A DNA stretch of 64,000 bases, from contig CAIIXF020000011.1 of the NCBI GenBank assembly GCA_903813345.2, positions 16,413,754-16,477,753 on the forward strand, read 5' to 3'. Below are positions 11,671 through 23,220 of the stretch, piece by piece (within the stretch, counting starts at the first letter, position 1; each line of letters begins with the position of its first letter). The DNA is from Owenia fusiformis (lineage: Eukaryota > Annelida > Polychaeta > Sabellida > Oweniidae). The position numbers and the translations under genes are program-made. The notes below the pieces were generated by a model that saw only the letters and a list, made by a program, of their open reading frames with translations, searched no databases and was not told the DNA's origin.

Positions 11671-12504
11671 TTACATAACAATAACAATTTTGATAATACT
11701 GTGTTGATGTTATAATAAAATCAAGTTGGTGATTTTGGGCAAGTGGGGCAGTTTTTTGTCATCACAAGAAAATATGAAATAATTAATCAGCAAATACCGT
11801 TTTGTTCACCTTAATCAGTATGCTCAAAATATATTTCAGGTTACTAAATTACTATTAGCACATCCAAGATTGATGTATATTGCACAGTGTCCCATTTCAC
11901 ATTTACTCAAAATATTGACCTTTGCAAGTAAAGCAATTTTGATGCATTTTTGATCTCCCCAGACAGTCCTGGTACTCTCCTCTGAAATCCTTGTGCGACA
12001 AACAAGGTTTAGGGGGTCATCCAGGGACCAGACGTCATTTTTAAATCTCTTGTGCCACCTCATAATTGTACTTGGTAATTGGTACTTGACCCGCCCATCC
12101 CTACCCCAGTACAGTAATTTGCTATAACAACAATTTTAAGATTTAGCATTATGCTGAAACTTCAGGATATAACAGATATTACATCAATTGCAATATACGC
12201 AACATTTTAGCTGAATTGAAAAATGTTAAAGAAAGTACGTGTAAGAGCATATAATGCATTACTTCTGGGACAACCTCGTAATAGCGTATTATGCTTAACA
12301 ACTCCATTTACACATTATCTCGACACGAATAGGATACGTAAATAATGTCTTTATCAAAAGAAACATGATTTAAACAACGCTATTTCGTTATCACCGTGGC
12401 TTAGCGTATTACAAAGCCATTGTTTCTGTGCAACAAGATGACCTGCCTTCCGACAGCAGAATTTCGAAAGCTATTTTGTATTCTCCTAATTTATACCCAT
12501 TTCT

Positions 12505-12830
12505 TGGACAATTTTCTCCATAATCGCATGTGTTAACGCATAATCCCCATTATATATAGCTGTTAATATCCCAACGAACGAAATCCGGTAGGGATATAGT
12601 GAAGCCCTCCGTCTGTCCGTCCGTCCGCCCATTTTCATTCACACACGCACTGGTTGTATCAAATGTCACACAAAGAGTTAGCACTAACTCCAATCACTTT
12701 CCAAAAATCCAAAAGCATGTCCGACCGTCCGTCTGTCCGGAAGATAACTCGAATACTAGTTGACAGATTTTCTCCATAATCGCATGCGTTAGCGCATAAT
12801 CCCTATAGCTGTTATTAGTGTTCATCTAGC
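12505..12830. repeat. Direct repeat pair around CCGTCTGTCCGTCC tracts
   Basis: ATTTTCTCCATAATCGCATG...CGCATAATCCC...TATAGCTGTTA occurs at about 12510-12565 and 12768-12815. Between them are two short CCGTCCGTCTGTCC tracts (12610-12630, 12722-12740). Confidence 0.75.
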
Positions 12831-13079
12831 AATAGCATATCACAAAGCGATGAATTCACAATTTTTGTTCCTCACTTTTGTTACACAGACACCGCATTAA
12901 AAATCTGTATTACAAAGGTGAGGAATTCAAACTGCCATGGCGCTTCGTGATGATGCTTGTTAAAAACTTAATACATTTTTGGAATCGAAAAACCATGCGC
13001 TAACTGCATGCATCCTATGATGGAGAGAATCGTTCGAGAATTGAGTTTAAAGGGGGGGGGGGTGTACAGAGGGTCTTGG

Positions 13080-13215
13080 AAACGCATATACAATATTTTT
13101 CAGCTATCTTATACCATATACAATATTTTTCACCCCTTTTATACCATATACAATATTTTTCACAGCTCTTATACCATATACGATATTTTAGGTGAAATAC
13201 AATATACGATAATTT
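13080..13215. repeat. Minisatellite of about 31 bp (ATACCATATACAATATTTTT units), array 1
   Basis: Four to five units of CTTATACCATATACAATATTTTTCACC type, preceded by TTAA + AGGGGGGGGGGTGTAC at 13047-13065. Confidence 0.85.
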
Positions 13216-14201
13216 TGAAACTGCTTTTGATTAAAGTTTGGATATTTATAAGGAAATAATATTAGGAGAGAATACATGTACTAATTTTTAAAAGTAAATG
13301 TATTATTATAAGGCAAATAGACTCCACATACATACCACAATGATTTCATTTATTACATTATGAATAAGACACCATTCGGGCACATCCGCATCAGAAAAGC
13401 TGTGACCACATTTTATTTTCAGGTAAACAAGTTGGTTTAAAACACATTTATGATATAAGATTCATGACTTATCTTTAGTGATTGCACAACCTACTTTGAC
13501 CAAAAAACTAACTTTAACATTTCTGCAATTTGCTAAAACCATTAGCCCATTACCTGTAAAAGTACCATAAAATATTCAAAATTAGCACAAAACCTGCATC
13601 ATTGGAATGGTTGGAACTCAGTGTTCCTCTTTCTTATGACCTACTTTCCCATGACATATTTTAATGTCAATGGAATCCTTCATAGTGAGCCAGGAAAGAA
13701 ATCCTTGAAACATAATTGATGCAAAATTGAGAATGTGGAATAAAAGATTCATCATGTGTTCTATGAAAATAAAGTTTGCTGAGGAAAATATGTATCAGAT
13801 AGGTAATGAAGATTCACAATGCACAATAATTTTGTAAAGCAGTTATATTAAGTATTGAAAACAGTTTCAGAAATAAAGGACTTCACAAACTTCCATGTAG
13901 ATAATTCATTTTTGATTGGACTCGAGTCTGGAAATTAGAGTTTGAAATAAAGGCAAGACGAGACTTGATTGTTTAAACATTTGAAACAAGAGACACTTCG
14001 GGGTTTCAGATAAGGCAGCCTTAAAGACAGTATAAGTTAAACAAAGGTGTGTCAAAATAAAGCAAATTTCCATAAAGTTCAAAACACATGTTTCACGAAT
14101 TATTTCAAGGCAAAGATGTATTGATGAGAATGAAAACTACTCTATGCAACTAGAAATAACTTTCTTTTAAAGGACCACAGACGGTATCGCAACAGATTTC
14201 A

Positions 14202-14833
14202 GTCATATATTGGATTTTGGCTATTTTCTGAGGATTTGAACAGGTGCATATGTTAGGCCAATGTATTAACTCCAGGACAAGCAATCATAGAGATTATAAA
14301 ATAATTTGGACTTTAAGTCAGGGAAGGTGCAAATTTGTACCCCATCAACATGTTTTTTCTGTAATGTTGTCCTGATTTCCAGCCCTTTCCACACCTGTTT
14401 TTAAATGTTTGTTGCATCGATCACTCTGTTGCGTTTTAAATGAAAATACGATTCATGCAGGGGCTTTAAAGATATCAATTTTGAATGACCAAAATTTAGC
14501 TGAAAAACAATGGATCACATGAGTTTTCCCTATGGGAAAATTACATGGGAAATACATGTACTGTTTTCCACTTTATCCCAAATAAATCATATTTTAGAGG
14601 TTAACTGTGTCTCAAAACTGTGTCTCAAAGTGCAACATATTGGTGCATCAAACATTGAAAAAACATATGTGGAAAGGGCTAAAAATCAGGACAACATTTC
14701 AGAAAAACCTTCCCTGTCTCAAAGTCCAAATTATTTTATTACCTCGATGAGTGCTTGATCTGGAGGTAATGCATTGGCCTAACATATGCACCTGTTCAAA
14801 TCCCCAATAAATAGCCGAAATCCAACATATGAC
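14202..14833. mobile_element. Foldback element with arms of about 220 bp
   Basis: The left arm (14202 to about 14435) and right arm (about 14620-14833) are inverted copies: GATTTGAACAGGTGCATATG at 14234 is mirrored at 14800, and AAATAATTTGGACTTTAAG is mirrored near 14725. The spacer is short and non-coding. Confidence 0.88.
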
Positions 14834-15015
14834 AGTTTGAAGACCAAATAAAAACCTTTTGCTATATTATTGATTATGCTATATTAGCATTGTGATGCTT
14901 GTATTAAAACATGCACTGTATGAACACTTTATACTCAAATATTTTAATGATTTATCCCACATACCCCGAAACACGAGTAGCCATAGTGACCATATTTTTC
15001 ATCAAAGTTAAGATG

Positions 15016-15560
15016 AGTCAACGTCGCCAACGTGCAAATGCCAATGTTTTTGCTATAAATCAAGCAACAATGGTCTGTACGACCTGTAATAAATATATAA
15101 GCAACGTTTTCATCACAAAATTCTTTGCCGGTTTTTTAAAATAATTTTCCATATGATAGATAAAAAATAATCGAATATTTGAACGGAGGGGGGAGTGAAC
15201 GGAGGGGGGGGGTGGAGTAATATGTCTTTAAGGTGGAAGAAATTTCCACAAATTCATACTTGAAAAATGAACTCACTTACTCAGTAACTTGATGTTACAA
15301 CTCTGAAAAGTGAAAAATGGGGACATATGGAGTTAATGGAAGTTTTCATATGTCTTATAGACACATTACTCCCCCCTCTGTTCAATTTTAATAACGTTCG
15401 ATTACTTTTTATATAACGTATGGTAACGTATTTTACAAAACCAATGATGACAATAGTTTTGTGATAATTACTTCACTTACAAGTATTTATTACAGGTCGT
15501 GTAGACCCCTGTTGGTTGATTTATAGCAAAAAATTGGCATTTGCACGTTGTTGACGCTGC
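15016..15560. mobile_element. Foldback element with arms of about 210 bp
   Basis: The left arm (15016-15232) and right arm (15356-15560) are inverted copies (CGTGCAAATGCCAA, TTGCTATAAATCAA, CGACCTGTAATAAATA). The inner ends hold G/C runs (GAACGGAGGGGGGAGT on the left). Another CCCCCCTCCGTTCATT run lies at 15740. Confidence 0.88.
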
Positions 15561-17431
15561 ACTTTTTTAATATATCTTTTATTTTAGAACTCCACAGTTC
15601 AAAAAATCCTAGAAGACCTAACATATTCCCCCGTCCACTGCGTCTATTCATTTAGCCATTCAATTGTAAACTTTCTCTTGAAAAAATAAATCTTCAAGAT
15701 TTGTTGAATTACATTTTCTACCAAAAACCAGCTAGATCTACCCCCCTCCGTTCATTTCTTCTGATCATTCGGCGTGATTCTTATTTGAGACTATATATAT
15801 TTTTTTTTTTCATTTCTCATTTATTCCAAATATAACATAAAATACATTTATACTAAGTACGCTATTGGTACACATTTGAAATCGCCAATATAATTAAGAC
15901 GTCTATAAAGATCTCGGTCTTCGTTTAACATGTATTTCGACATAATTTATAATAATTTTTATATATCCTTCTTGCTATTATATAAGGCAATTATTCGAAC
16001 TGAATTTTATGAAATATCCTCTATTGTTATTCAATTCACAGCCCTTCGAAATAGCTCTAAATTGAACAAAAACGCCCTAAAAGGCGTGTTCAACGTTTCA
16101 ACGAGGAACGAAACGAAATGGCCATGTAGTATGTAAAAGTATATATCTTTTTAACTGTTCCATCAATATTTATGATATTTTCAGGATAATACCCTATTTC
16201 ATGGATCATCAATTCTATGCATAAATATTTACAAATAGCGAACAGCGTATGACGTCACAATAGCTAATGTCGCAATCGTAATTGTGAGTGACTCGTGTTC
16301 AACTCTGACTTATTCAGCCTGCGTATGGTACTTAAATGTAGATTTTGTGAGTTATATAGCAGTTTGTCATACAGTTGTTATATTGTTAGATCCGGAAAAG
16401 TCTCACGAACATACTGAAACTATACTTATCAGTGATTCAGATGTAAACGTATCAGCCACGATGGATTTCCCCGTTTAAATCAATTGGGCATTTTCAATCA
16501 ATGCGAGTGTGAGTATTTTAATATTTTGAGTCCTAAAACATATTTTTCTCAGCTGCGCATCAGGTGATTATAATGTATTAAAAAATTAGAGACTCTATTT
16601 TAGTTTTTCACCTTTTAAAATGAATGATACCAGAGTCTGAACTAAATGTACATAGACCGTTTTGACGTCATTTTACACACAAAATGGGAACTTTGTGTCC
16701 CCTTTCATCGGAATTAGCGAGGACAGATTTTATTGAAATAATTTGATAGCTTTTTTATTTGCCTGCGCATGATCCATACATTACAGTGGTACCAAATGAT
16801 AGGGTAAACCATATTTCTTCTTGAACATATACCGTATTCTTTGAGTCTTAAAGAATAGAGACATTTCCGCGCTATAGGTTATAATACGCGAGAAAACGTA
16901 AAAAGCGCGCGATTGATGAGTCCCGCATCAAAAGTTAACAGAACAAATTCTCTACAAATCATACCTTTCAATCATGATGAATTCTCATTTGAAATAAAGA
17001 TGCACATGTCATTTTGATGTAATGATTATCTATTGATATTATTAATGATTATATCTTGTAGGATTTGCATATAAATTCATCAAAAATGGAAGATTAGTCC
17101 AAAGTTTTCAATTTTATAGTTCAGAATATTTGTCTTGGTTTCCATGTTTATTCTATTTTAAATCGATGTTTTGATTGAAGTTGCTTGGTTTGTTTTGAAA
17201 TACCTTTCCATCGATTCATTTCTTAATAGATAGAATGTACTAGGTAATTTTCCAAATAATAAATAATAAAAATGTAATGTGTCATTTTCATAATTTTATG
17301 TTCATGCTTCAGTGAATTTCGAAGGAATAATGACGTCGTCGAATGTTCGTCAAATTGCGAGAATATTTTTCATAACGTCATATTTCATTGTTTCCCGTGA
17401 AACGGGAGTGTGCACCAATAGCGTACTTATA
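15561..17431. other. No gene seen
   Basis: Two TGACGTCA octamers (16250-16257, 16663-16670) and short frames without recognisable content. Confidence 0.6.
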
Positions 17432-18341
17432 GACGTGTCGCAAAAAGATGGCGCATTTGTTTTTTAAGGGTATCGCGTGAATGTAACTTTGATTCCCCGG
17501 ATTATAAGATAATATTCTAATTAAAGTTATATATCATTTTAAAGCTGTTTCGATGAAGATTTTAGATCAACTACACTCCGTTCACATTTTTTGCGCGTTC
17601 GTTTTTAAAAAAGAGTTTTTTACCAAAACATCTGGCAAATATCCCGTGTTGACACGTTACATTTTGAATTATTTTTCGTCTTTAAACGCTCATAACTCAA
17701 ACAATATATGACTATTATACTTATTTTTCGTCTTGATAAAGGTAGATGGAAGTTTTATTTCAAAGGATGAATTTTAGTAAGCGTCCCATATTGTGACGTC
17801 ATAGAGTCTGAAAAATAGAATCTGTTGACAGCGACCTTTTTTGCTCATTTTTTGGTACCTTCAACTTTTCAGGTGTACATAAAACAAAAGATACGAGATC
17901 AATTTTTAATAAATCATACATGATTATTTTGCTCCTAAACTCTAGTTTATTAATAAATAGTTCATTTTGTTCACAAAAGTATGTGTTTTCTGTTGTATGT
18001 GGAAAAGTGGAGGACGAAAGGTTTTCAAAATTCATTAAAATAGGGCTAATTTACGCCATTCGCCTATTTTCAAGCACAGCAACACGTATATTTATTTCAC
18101 CTAAAATATCAATTGATTCGTGTTTTATGATGCTCCTAACCCATTGTTAATACATATACAATATCAGATTTATTCGCCTTAAATATTTTGAGATATAGAG
18201 GCAAATGTGGAGGACGAAAGGATTTCCATAAGTGTTCATTTTTCTCAAAAACGTCACATTCTATCATGTTAAAAGCGAGGATCCTCTGGATTACGCCACA
18301 AAATGTGTAACAATGCGTGCGCGAGCTTTTTGCGACACGTC
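17432..18341. mobile_element. MITE with GACGTGTCGCAAAAAG termini
   Basis: Perfect 16-bp terminal inverted repeats at 17432-17447 and 18326-18341. The interior is AT-rich, non-coding, with a direct repeat GTGGAGGACGAAAGG at 18006 and 18207. The flanks are TA-rich, so the target duplication cannot be fixed. Confidence 0.75.
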
Positions 18342-18484
18342 ATAGTAATTACAATATTATTGCCTACGTTTTTCAACATTGTCGGCAATATACAAAACAT
18401 ATAAAGATGGAAACAATGAAAATACAATAGATAAGGTACATAATATTAATGGCAGGGAATGTTAGAGGCTTTCGGGGGGGGGGG

Positions 18485-21092
18485 TTAATCTAAAATATCA
18501 AGAGCCTGGCAGATGTAATGGCTAACTACAGGGTGGGCCAAAAAATTTTGCAACTTTTTTAAAAGGCTAGAAAAGTATCAAAACATAAGGGTATTGCCAT
18601 AAAAAATTATTTACAAAAACTTAAGGATAGGCATATTTAACCAGTCAAATGCTAAAGCTAATACTGGCTTCAAATTTTTTTGTCAGATCTTTGAATATCA
18701 ATGGTCAATTGTTCATGTGTCCGAGATTTACCATTTTTCCTAGAAAATGTGACTTTTTATGATTTTATGTGATCAACAATAACACATTCATAACATTCAC
18801 TAAATCTTGGATAACTGTTTAAGCAATGTCTACCTCAATGTCTAGTTTATATCAGTATCTAGTCACTATTGTATTATGTTATATTGTATTTATTAATTAT
18901 CTATTAAACAAATGTTCTATGCATCCCCCTTTCACCTTCCCTATCGTTCCCAGCCATCGGGCAAAAGTCACTTTGGAATATCTGGAGGAGAATAAGCCTT
19001 GATTCATTAGTCCTGATGAATGGCTGCCAAATACCCCAGATGCCAACTCCTGTGACCACCATTGGGGCACCTGGAGCAGCTTATTGCAGTTAATGGTAAT
19101 CCCCCACAAACTATTGTTAAACTAAAAGAAGTTCTGCAGGAAAAGTGGAGAGAACTACCACAAGAATCGCTGGATCGCGCCATTGACCAGTTCCGCCCAT
19201 GTCTCCTTGCGCGCTGCAGAGAAGGTGAAAGGTGGATACATAAAATTTGTTTAATAAATAATCAATAGATACATAATATCATAGTGACTAGATACTGATA
19301 TAAACTGTACTAGACATTGGTTGAACAGTTATCCAAGATTGTAACAGATTTAGTGAACATGATGAATGTGTTATTGTTGATCACATAAATGAAACATTTT
19401 CTAGGAAAAACGGTAAATCTCAGACACATGAACAATTGACCATTGATATTCAAAGATCTAACAAAAAAATTTGAAACCAGTTTTAGCTTTAGCATTTGAC
19501 TGGTAAAATATGCCTATCTTTAAGTTTCTGTAAACAATTTTTTATGGCAATACCCTTATGTTTTGATACTTTTCTAGCCTTTTAAAAAAGTTGCAAAATT
19601 TTTTGGCCCACCCTGTATATGAATAATTTGTTCATTATCAGTTACAGTGAGATTTCTGTCTCCAAATAATAAAAATTGAATTTTTTCATGAGAATTTAAA
19701 TTTTGGAAACGATTGAAAAATCCTAAGGTTTTTAGTCCTGCTAGGAGAGAGCATCTTTCTTGTTGCAGCAGAGGGCAGTTTAATAAAAAGTGATGCGTTG
19801 TTCGTTGTATGTCACCACATACGCAGAAAGGGTCATTTACTGTCACAAAGTTATGGGAATATAAATGTGCTTTTAGAATCAGTCCAGCTCTAAATCTATT
19901 GAACAGAATTTCAATTTTCCTTGGCATTGTCATATTCATTTTAGTAGTGGATACTCTGGAGTCAGGGCTCATATTTCCTCTTACTAACCTTTTAAATCTA
20001 GATATTGGTTGGCCTTTCCTGTCCTCATATGGTATGTCATCCCACAGGGTCATAGCCCTGATAATGGTTGACTTTTTGGACGAATTACTGAATTACTGGA
20101 AAGGGTATTCTATAATGCCTTGGTTGTCTTAGGGGCCGATTTGGAATATTCTCGTATGAACTAACTAAATCACAAATGAAAGGAGGGAAACAATGGTATC
20201 TAGCCTTGAAAGCAAAAATTTTAAGATGTTCTTCTCTCCTGGAAGCTAACGTTTTCCAGTTGAGTAATGATAAAACTTTCGATGTGTTTGAACCGTGTAT
20301 TGCTCCTGACACATGGCAAGCTGCTTGATAATGAAGTCTATCCAATGTTAATAGTTTTGAAGTTGATGCCTTATCATATATTGTATCACAGTAGTCGAAA
20401 TGTGGTAGTATAAATGAATTATATATATTCTCTAGGTATTTACTGTTAAGCATTTTAGTTAACTTTTTCAATGGTCTCATGAGAGAGATTACTCTCTCTA
20501 TGAGTTGGTCAACATGTGAATTAAAGTTTAGATTTTGATCAAGTACTAAGCCCAGGTGTTTGTGTTTGGTGCAACTAGGAATCACATCTCCTCCTAGTTT
20601 TAAAGGGACTGGCTCTTGTAATAGTCTTCTATTTCCTGATACAAAGGTTAAGTCAGCACTTTTTTGTGCCTTAAAAGTCATCTTCCAAGTCATGGCCCAA
20701 TTTGCCAAAATGTCAAGATCTCTTTGAAGTGGTTGGTGAATGTTTAAAATCTGATCAAAACTGTCATGTACACTATAAATAGATGTATCATCAGCAAAAA
20801 TAAATGTTTTGGATAGGAGATCATCTGGTAAGTCATTAATGTAAATAAGAAATAGGAGGGGCCCGAGGACTGATCCTTGAGGTACACCTGCATTGATTTT
20901 ATAGTTATTTATATTGTGATCATTGTTATTATTATTGTTATTTGATCCATTATTAAGATTTCCATAATTTTCAGAAGACCAATCAGATAAGCTGTTGTTG
21001 ACTTTGGCTCGAACCCTTCTGTAGACTATATTTAACACCTCCTGTGAAAATTTGAATGAAAAGGGCACAAAACTCTTAGTTTGAGAAGGACT
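18485..21092 (-). pseudogene. Non-LTR retrotransposon reverse transcriptase, 5'-truncated, frameshifted and split by a mariner insertion
   Basis: The minus-strand frame 21092-20085 encodes the RT palm and thumb: INAGVPQGSVLGPLLFLIYI, then FIFADDTSIYSV (the catalytic ADD of the F/YADD box), then HLGLVLDQNLNFNSHVDQL, then RLHYQAACHVSGA. The reading shifts by one base near 20083 and resumes as AMTLWDDIPYEDRKGQPISR with a Cys/His end (CVCGDIQRTTHHFLLNCPLL), typical of CR1/Jockey-group elements. The frame then runs into the mariner terminal repeat at 19615. Across the mariner, the same frame continues from 18526 for 13 codons to a TAA at 18485-18487. Upstream of the palm an in-frame TAA (21093-21095) and an Asn-rich stretch replace the expected fingers region, so no endonuclease is present. 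The element is dead. Confidence 0.88.
18529..19615 (+). mobile_element. mariner/Tc1-type transposon relic inserted in the retrotransposon
   Basis: It is 1087 bp and starts CAGGGTGGGCCAAAAAATTT, with the reverse complement at the right end and a TA duplication on both sides (18527-18528, 19616-19617). Terminal similarity runs far inward: the AAAGTATCAAAACATAAGGG stretch is mirrored near 19550, and the GTCAATTGTTCATGTG stretch near 19440. The plus strand keeps the transposase C-terminal part (ISPDEWLPNTPDANSCDHHW, then LKEVLQEKWRELPQESLDRA), but with a frameshift near 19063 and another near 19215. The catalytic N-terminal part is not recognisable. It is non-autonomous now. Confidence 0.88.
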
Positions 21093-21135
21093 TTAGGGTG
21101 CACTTTCTTCATAATTAGCCTTTTTTAATTCTAGA

Positions 21136-21282
21136 TACCATATACCATATATTTTCTATTATACCATATACCATATTTTTTACACCTCTTATACCATATA
21201 CGATAAATTTTGCCCCCTCTTATACAATATACAATACATTTTCAGCCTCTTATACGATATACAATATCTCTATACACCCCCT
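21136..21282. repeat. Minisatellite of about 31 bp, array 2
   Basis: Five units related to those at 13080, in the same orientation, ending in TATACACCCCCT + TTAA (21271-21286), the inverse of the G-run flank of array 1. Confidence 0.85.
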
Positions 21283-21551
21283 TTAAATGAAGAAAACAAT
21301 TCATCTTTCGAAAGTCGGAAGATAGACCATCCTGTTATCCAGACACAGACATAGTGGCTGTTGCGTAATAAGTTGAGCGGAAGTCTCTGTGGCCGTATCT
21401 ATGGTTCGTGCTGTGGTTACATAAAAAGTTGCGTTGTTCTTGGGTCTAGTCTTATTATTAGATACCCCGGTTAGATACATTTGTCAAATCAGTGACAAGA
21501 GCACAGATTCTGGCGACCAAAGTACGACAATCTATGCTGTACAGATATCAA

Positions 21552-21767
21552 CAGGCTCATAGCCAGGGGGGTTCGCAGGGTTCGGGCGAACCCCCCCCCC
21601 TGGCCAAAAATTCTTTCAAAATCATGCAGTTTTTGAACATTTTGAGTACTTCTCAAGTGATTTTAGCCTAATTTGGGCCAAAATTGTCAAATGTGAACCC
21701 CCTGGAAATTTTTGAAAATTGACCCCCCCCCCCCCCCCCCCCTTGGCAAATCCTGGCTACGGGCCTG
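21552..21767. mobile_element. hAT-like MITE (CAGGCTCATAGCCAGG ends)
   Basis: The ends CAGGCTCATAGCCAGG and CCTGGCTACGGGCCTG are inverted, with TATCAA directly outside both. CAGGGGCGTAGCCAGG-type ends are common in hAT-derived MITEs. The interior has long C runs. Confidence 0.75.
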
Positions 21768-21954
21768 TATCAAACATGGTAATTTCATATCTAACACTTA
21801 TTTCAATCATTAATACACAAAACTATACCACAAAGCTATGATTTCCGGTCTAATTGGGTTTTTATGAGAGTATCGGTTGCGTTCGTTCGCTTCAATTAGT
21901 CACCAGACACTTCTATCTCATTTATAAAAATCAAACGATTCCTGTACTCTTGAT

Positions 21955-22436
21955 CATGGACTATGTGGCTCTTGAATCATAGAGAATGGCGTTCTGATGC
22001 TTGATCACGAACTTGAATAAATGGATTGGTACCATCAATTCAGCCAATGTTCTTGCCATATTATAGAGAAAATGATTGTAAAAATAACAGGCACTGGGGG
22101 ATCCAAAGGGGGGGGGGGGGCATGGGGCCTTGGGTGGGCCCAGAAAAACATTTTGGGTCAAAAAGTTTTGTAGGGCCTAAAAATGGGCCTTTTTGGGTAT
22201 AACTTTTCAGACCAAATTTAAAAACAGGATCCTTAAATTTTCAAAATTTGGTTTTAGGGGCCCAGAAACGTTTTCCAGACTTAAAACGTGCCCCCCCCCC
22301 TCTTGCTAGCTTCTGGATCCGCCAGTGAAAGGTCATCAGTTCATTCTGTGAACGAGGTGTTCAAATTTCCACAAACATGTAGCATCAGAACACCATTCTC
22401 TGTGATTCAAGAGCCATAGTTCAAGATTACCCACGC
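21955..22436. mobile_element. Inverted-repeat element carrying a nested hAT-like MITE
   Basis: Arms of about 50 bp: ATGTGGCTCTTGAATCATAG...GCGTTCTGATGCT (21963-22001) is mirrored at about 22383-22430. Inside lies 22092-22327, with ends CACTGGGGGATCC and GGATCCGCCAGTG and G/C runs next to them, a second MITE. Confidence 0.8.
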
Positions 22437-23018
22437 GAAGGACTTTAATATCGCCAGAGGTTTGGGTAAGCAAAATTTATCTTGAAATCAATTTGTTTCT
22501 ATACTATGCTCTAATATTGAGCCTTCGCATGTTACATTCATGATATCATGGCAAGGAACAATTGCAATAGAACAAGATGATCTCTTATTGTTTTGAAACT
22601 TGTAACTGCATGCATACCTACTGGTATCTGACATGTCTGGGTTTTTGTTAAGGCCAGGCCTCTTGTTTGTTAAAACTCACTTCCCTTAGACATGCTAAAA
22701 TTACATTGTATTCAAAAGCAATGAATATTTTTTTTATATTGAATAGGATCATGAATAAATAAAACCAGCAAGCTGTGTGATAATAAAAATATCATCACTT
22801 ATTTATGTTTTAGCTGATAAGCTGCAGTAAGTTATAAATTAGGGTACTAGTATTCCCAAAGGTTTGGATTTGTTGAAAGCCTGGCCCTTTTAAGAAATAT
22901 TGATAAATGTACGCAATCAATTATGAATATGAGACAGTAAAAGTCTCAAAGACAAGTTCTTAAACGAGGCTCTTAAATCATCTATCGAAAGGTTGATTTT
23001 TTATCCTGTTCGTGATAG

Positions 23019-23192
23019 TAGGTTAATTCGGTAGCCGACAGACTTGTGCAACTTTCGGCTGTCGTCTACCGGATTAACTTACTATTTTATGGCCGACTCA
23101 TTTAAATATGAATAGTACCCGTCACTATTCCATTCATATCTTAATGATTTGGTCATAAAATAGTAGGTTAATTCGGTAGCCGATAGGCGTTA
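23019..23192. repeat. Palindrome with a third repeat arm
   Basis: TAGTAGGTTAATTCGGTAGC (23019) is mirrored at about 23060-23086 and occurs again in direct orientation at 23161. The arms are about 28 bp. Confidence 0.85.
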
Positions 23193-23220
23193 GTTGCATT
23201 CGCGAATACAAGGTAAGATA

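Larger units (their letters stand above)
11671..14201. other. No gene seen outside the listed repeats
   Basis: AT-rich. It holds the CCGTCTGTCC pair (12505) and the minisatellite (13080). No coding support. Confidence 0.6.

Noticed and set aside
12600-12745. CCGTCCGTCTGTCC tracts as the same element as 476-532
   Set aside because: The flanking sequences differ, so shared simple repeats are not enough to call one family.
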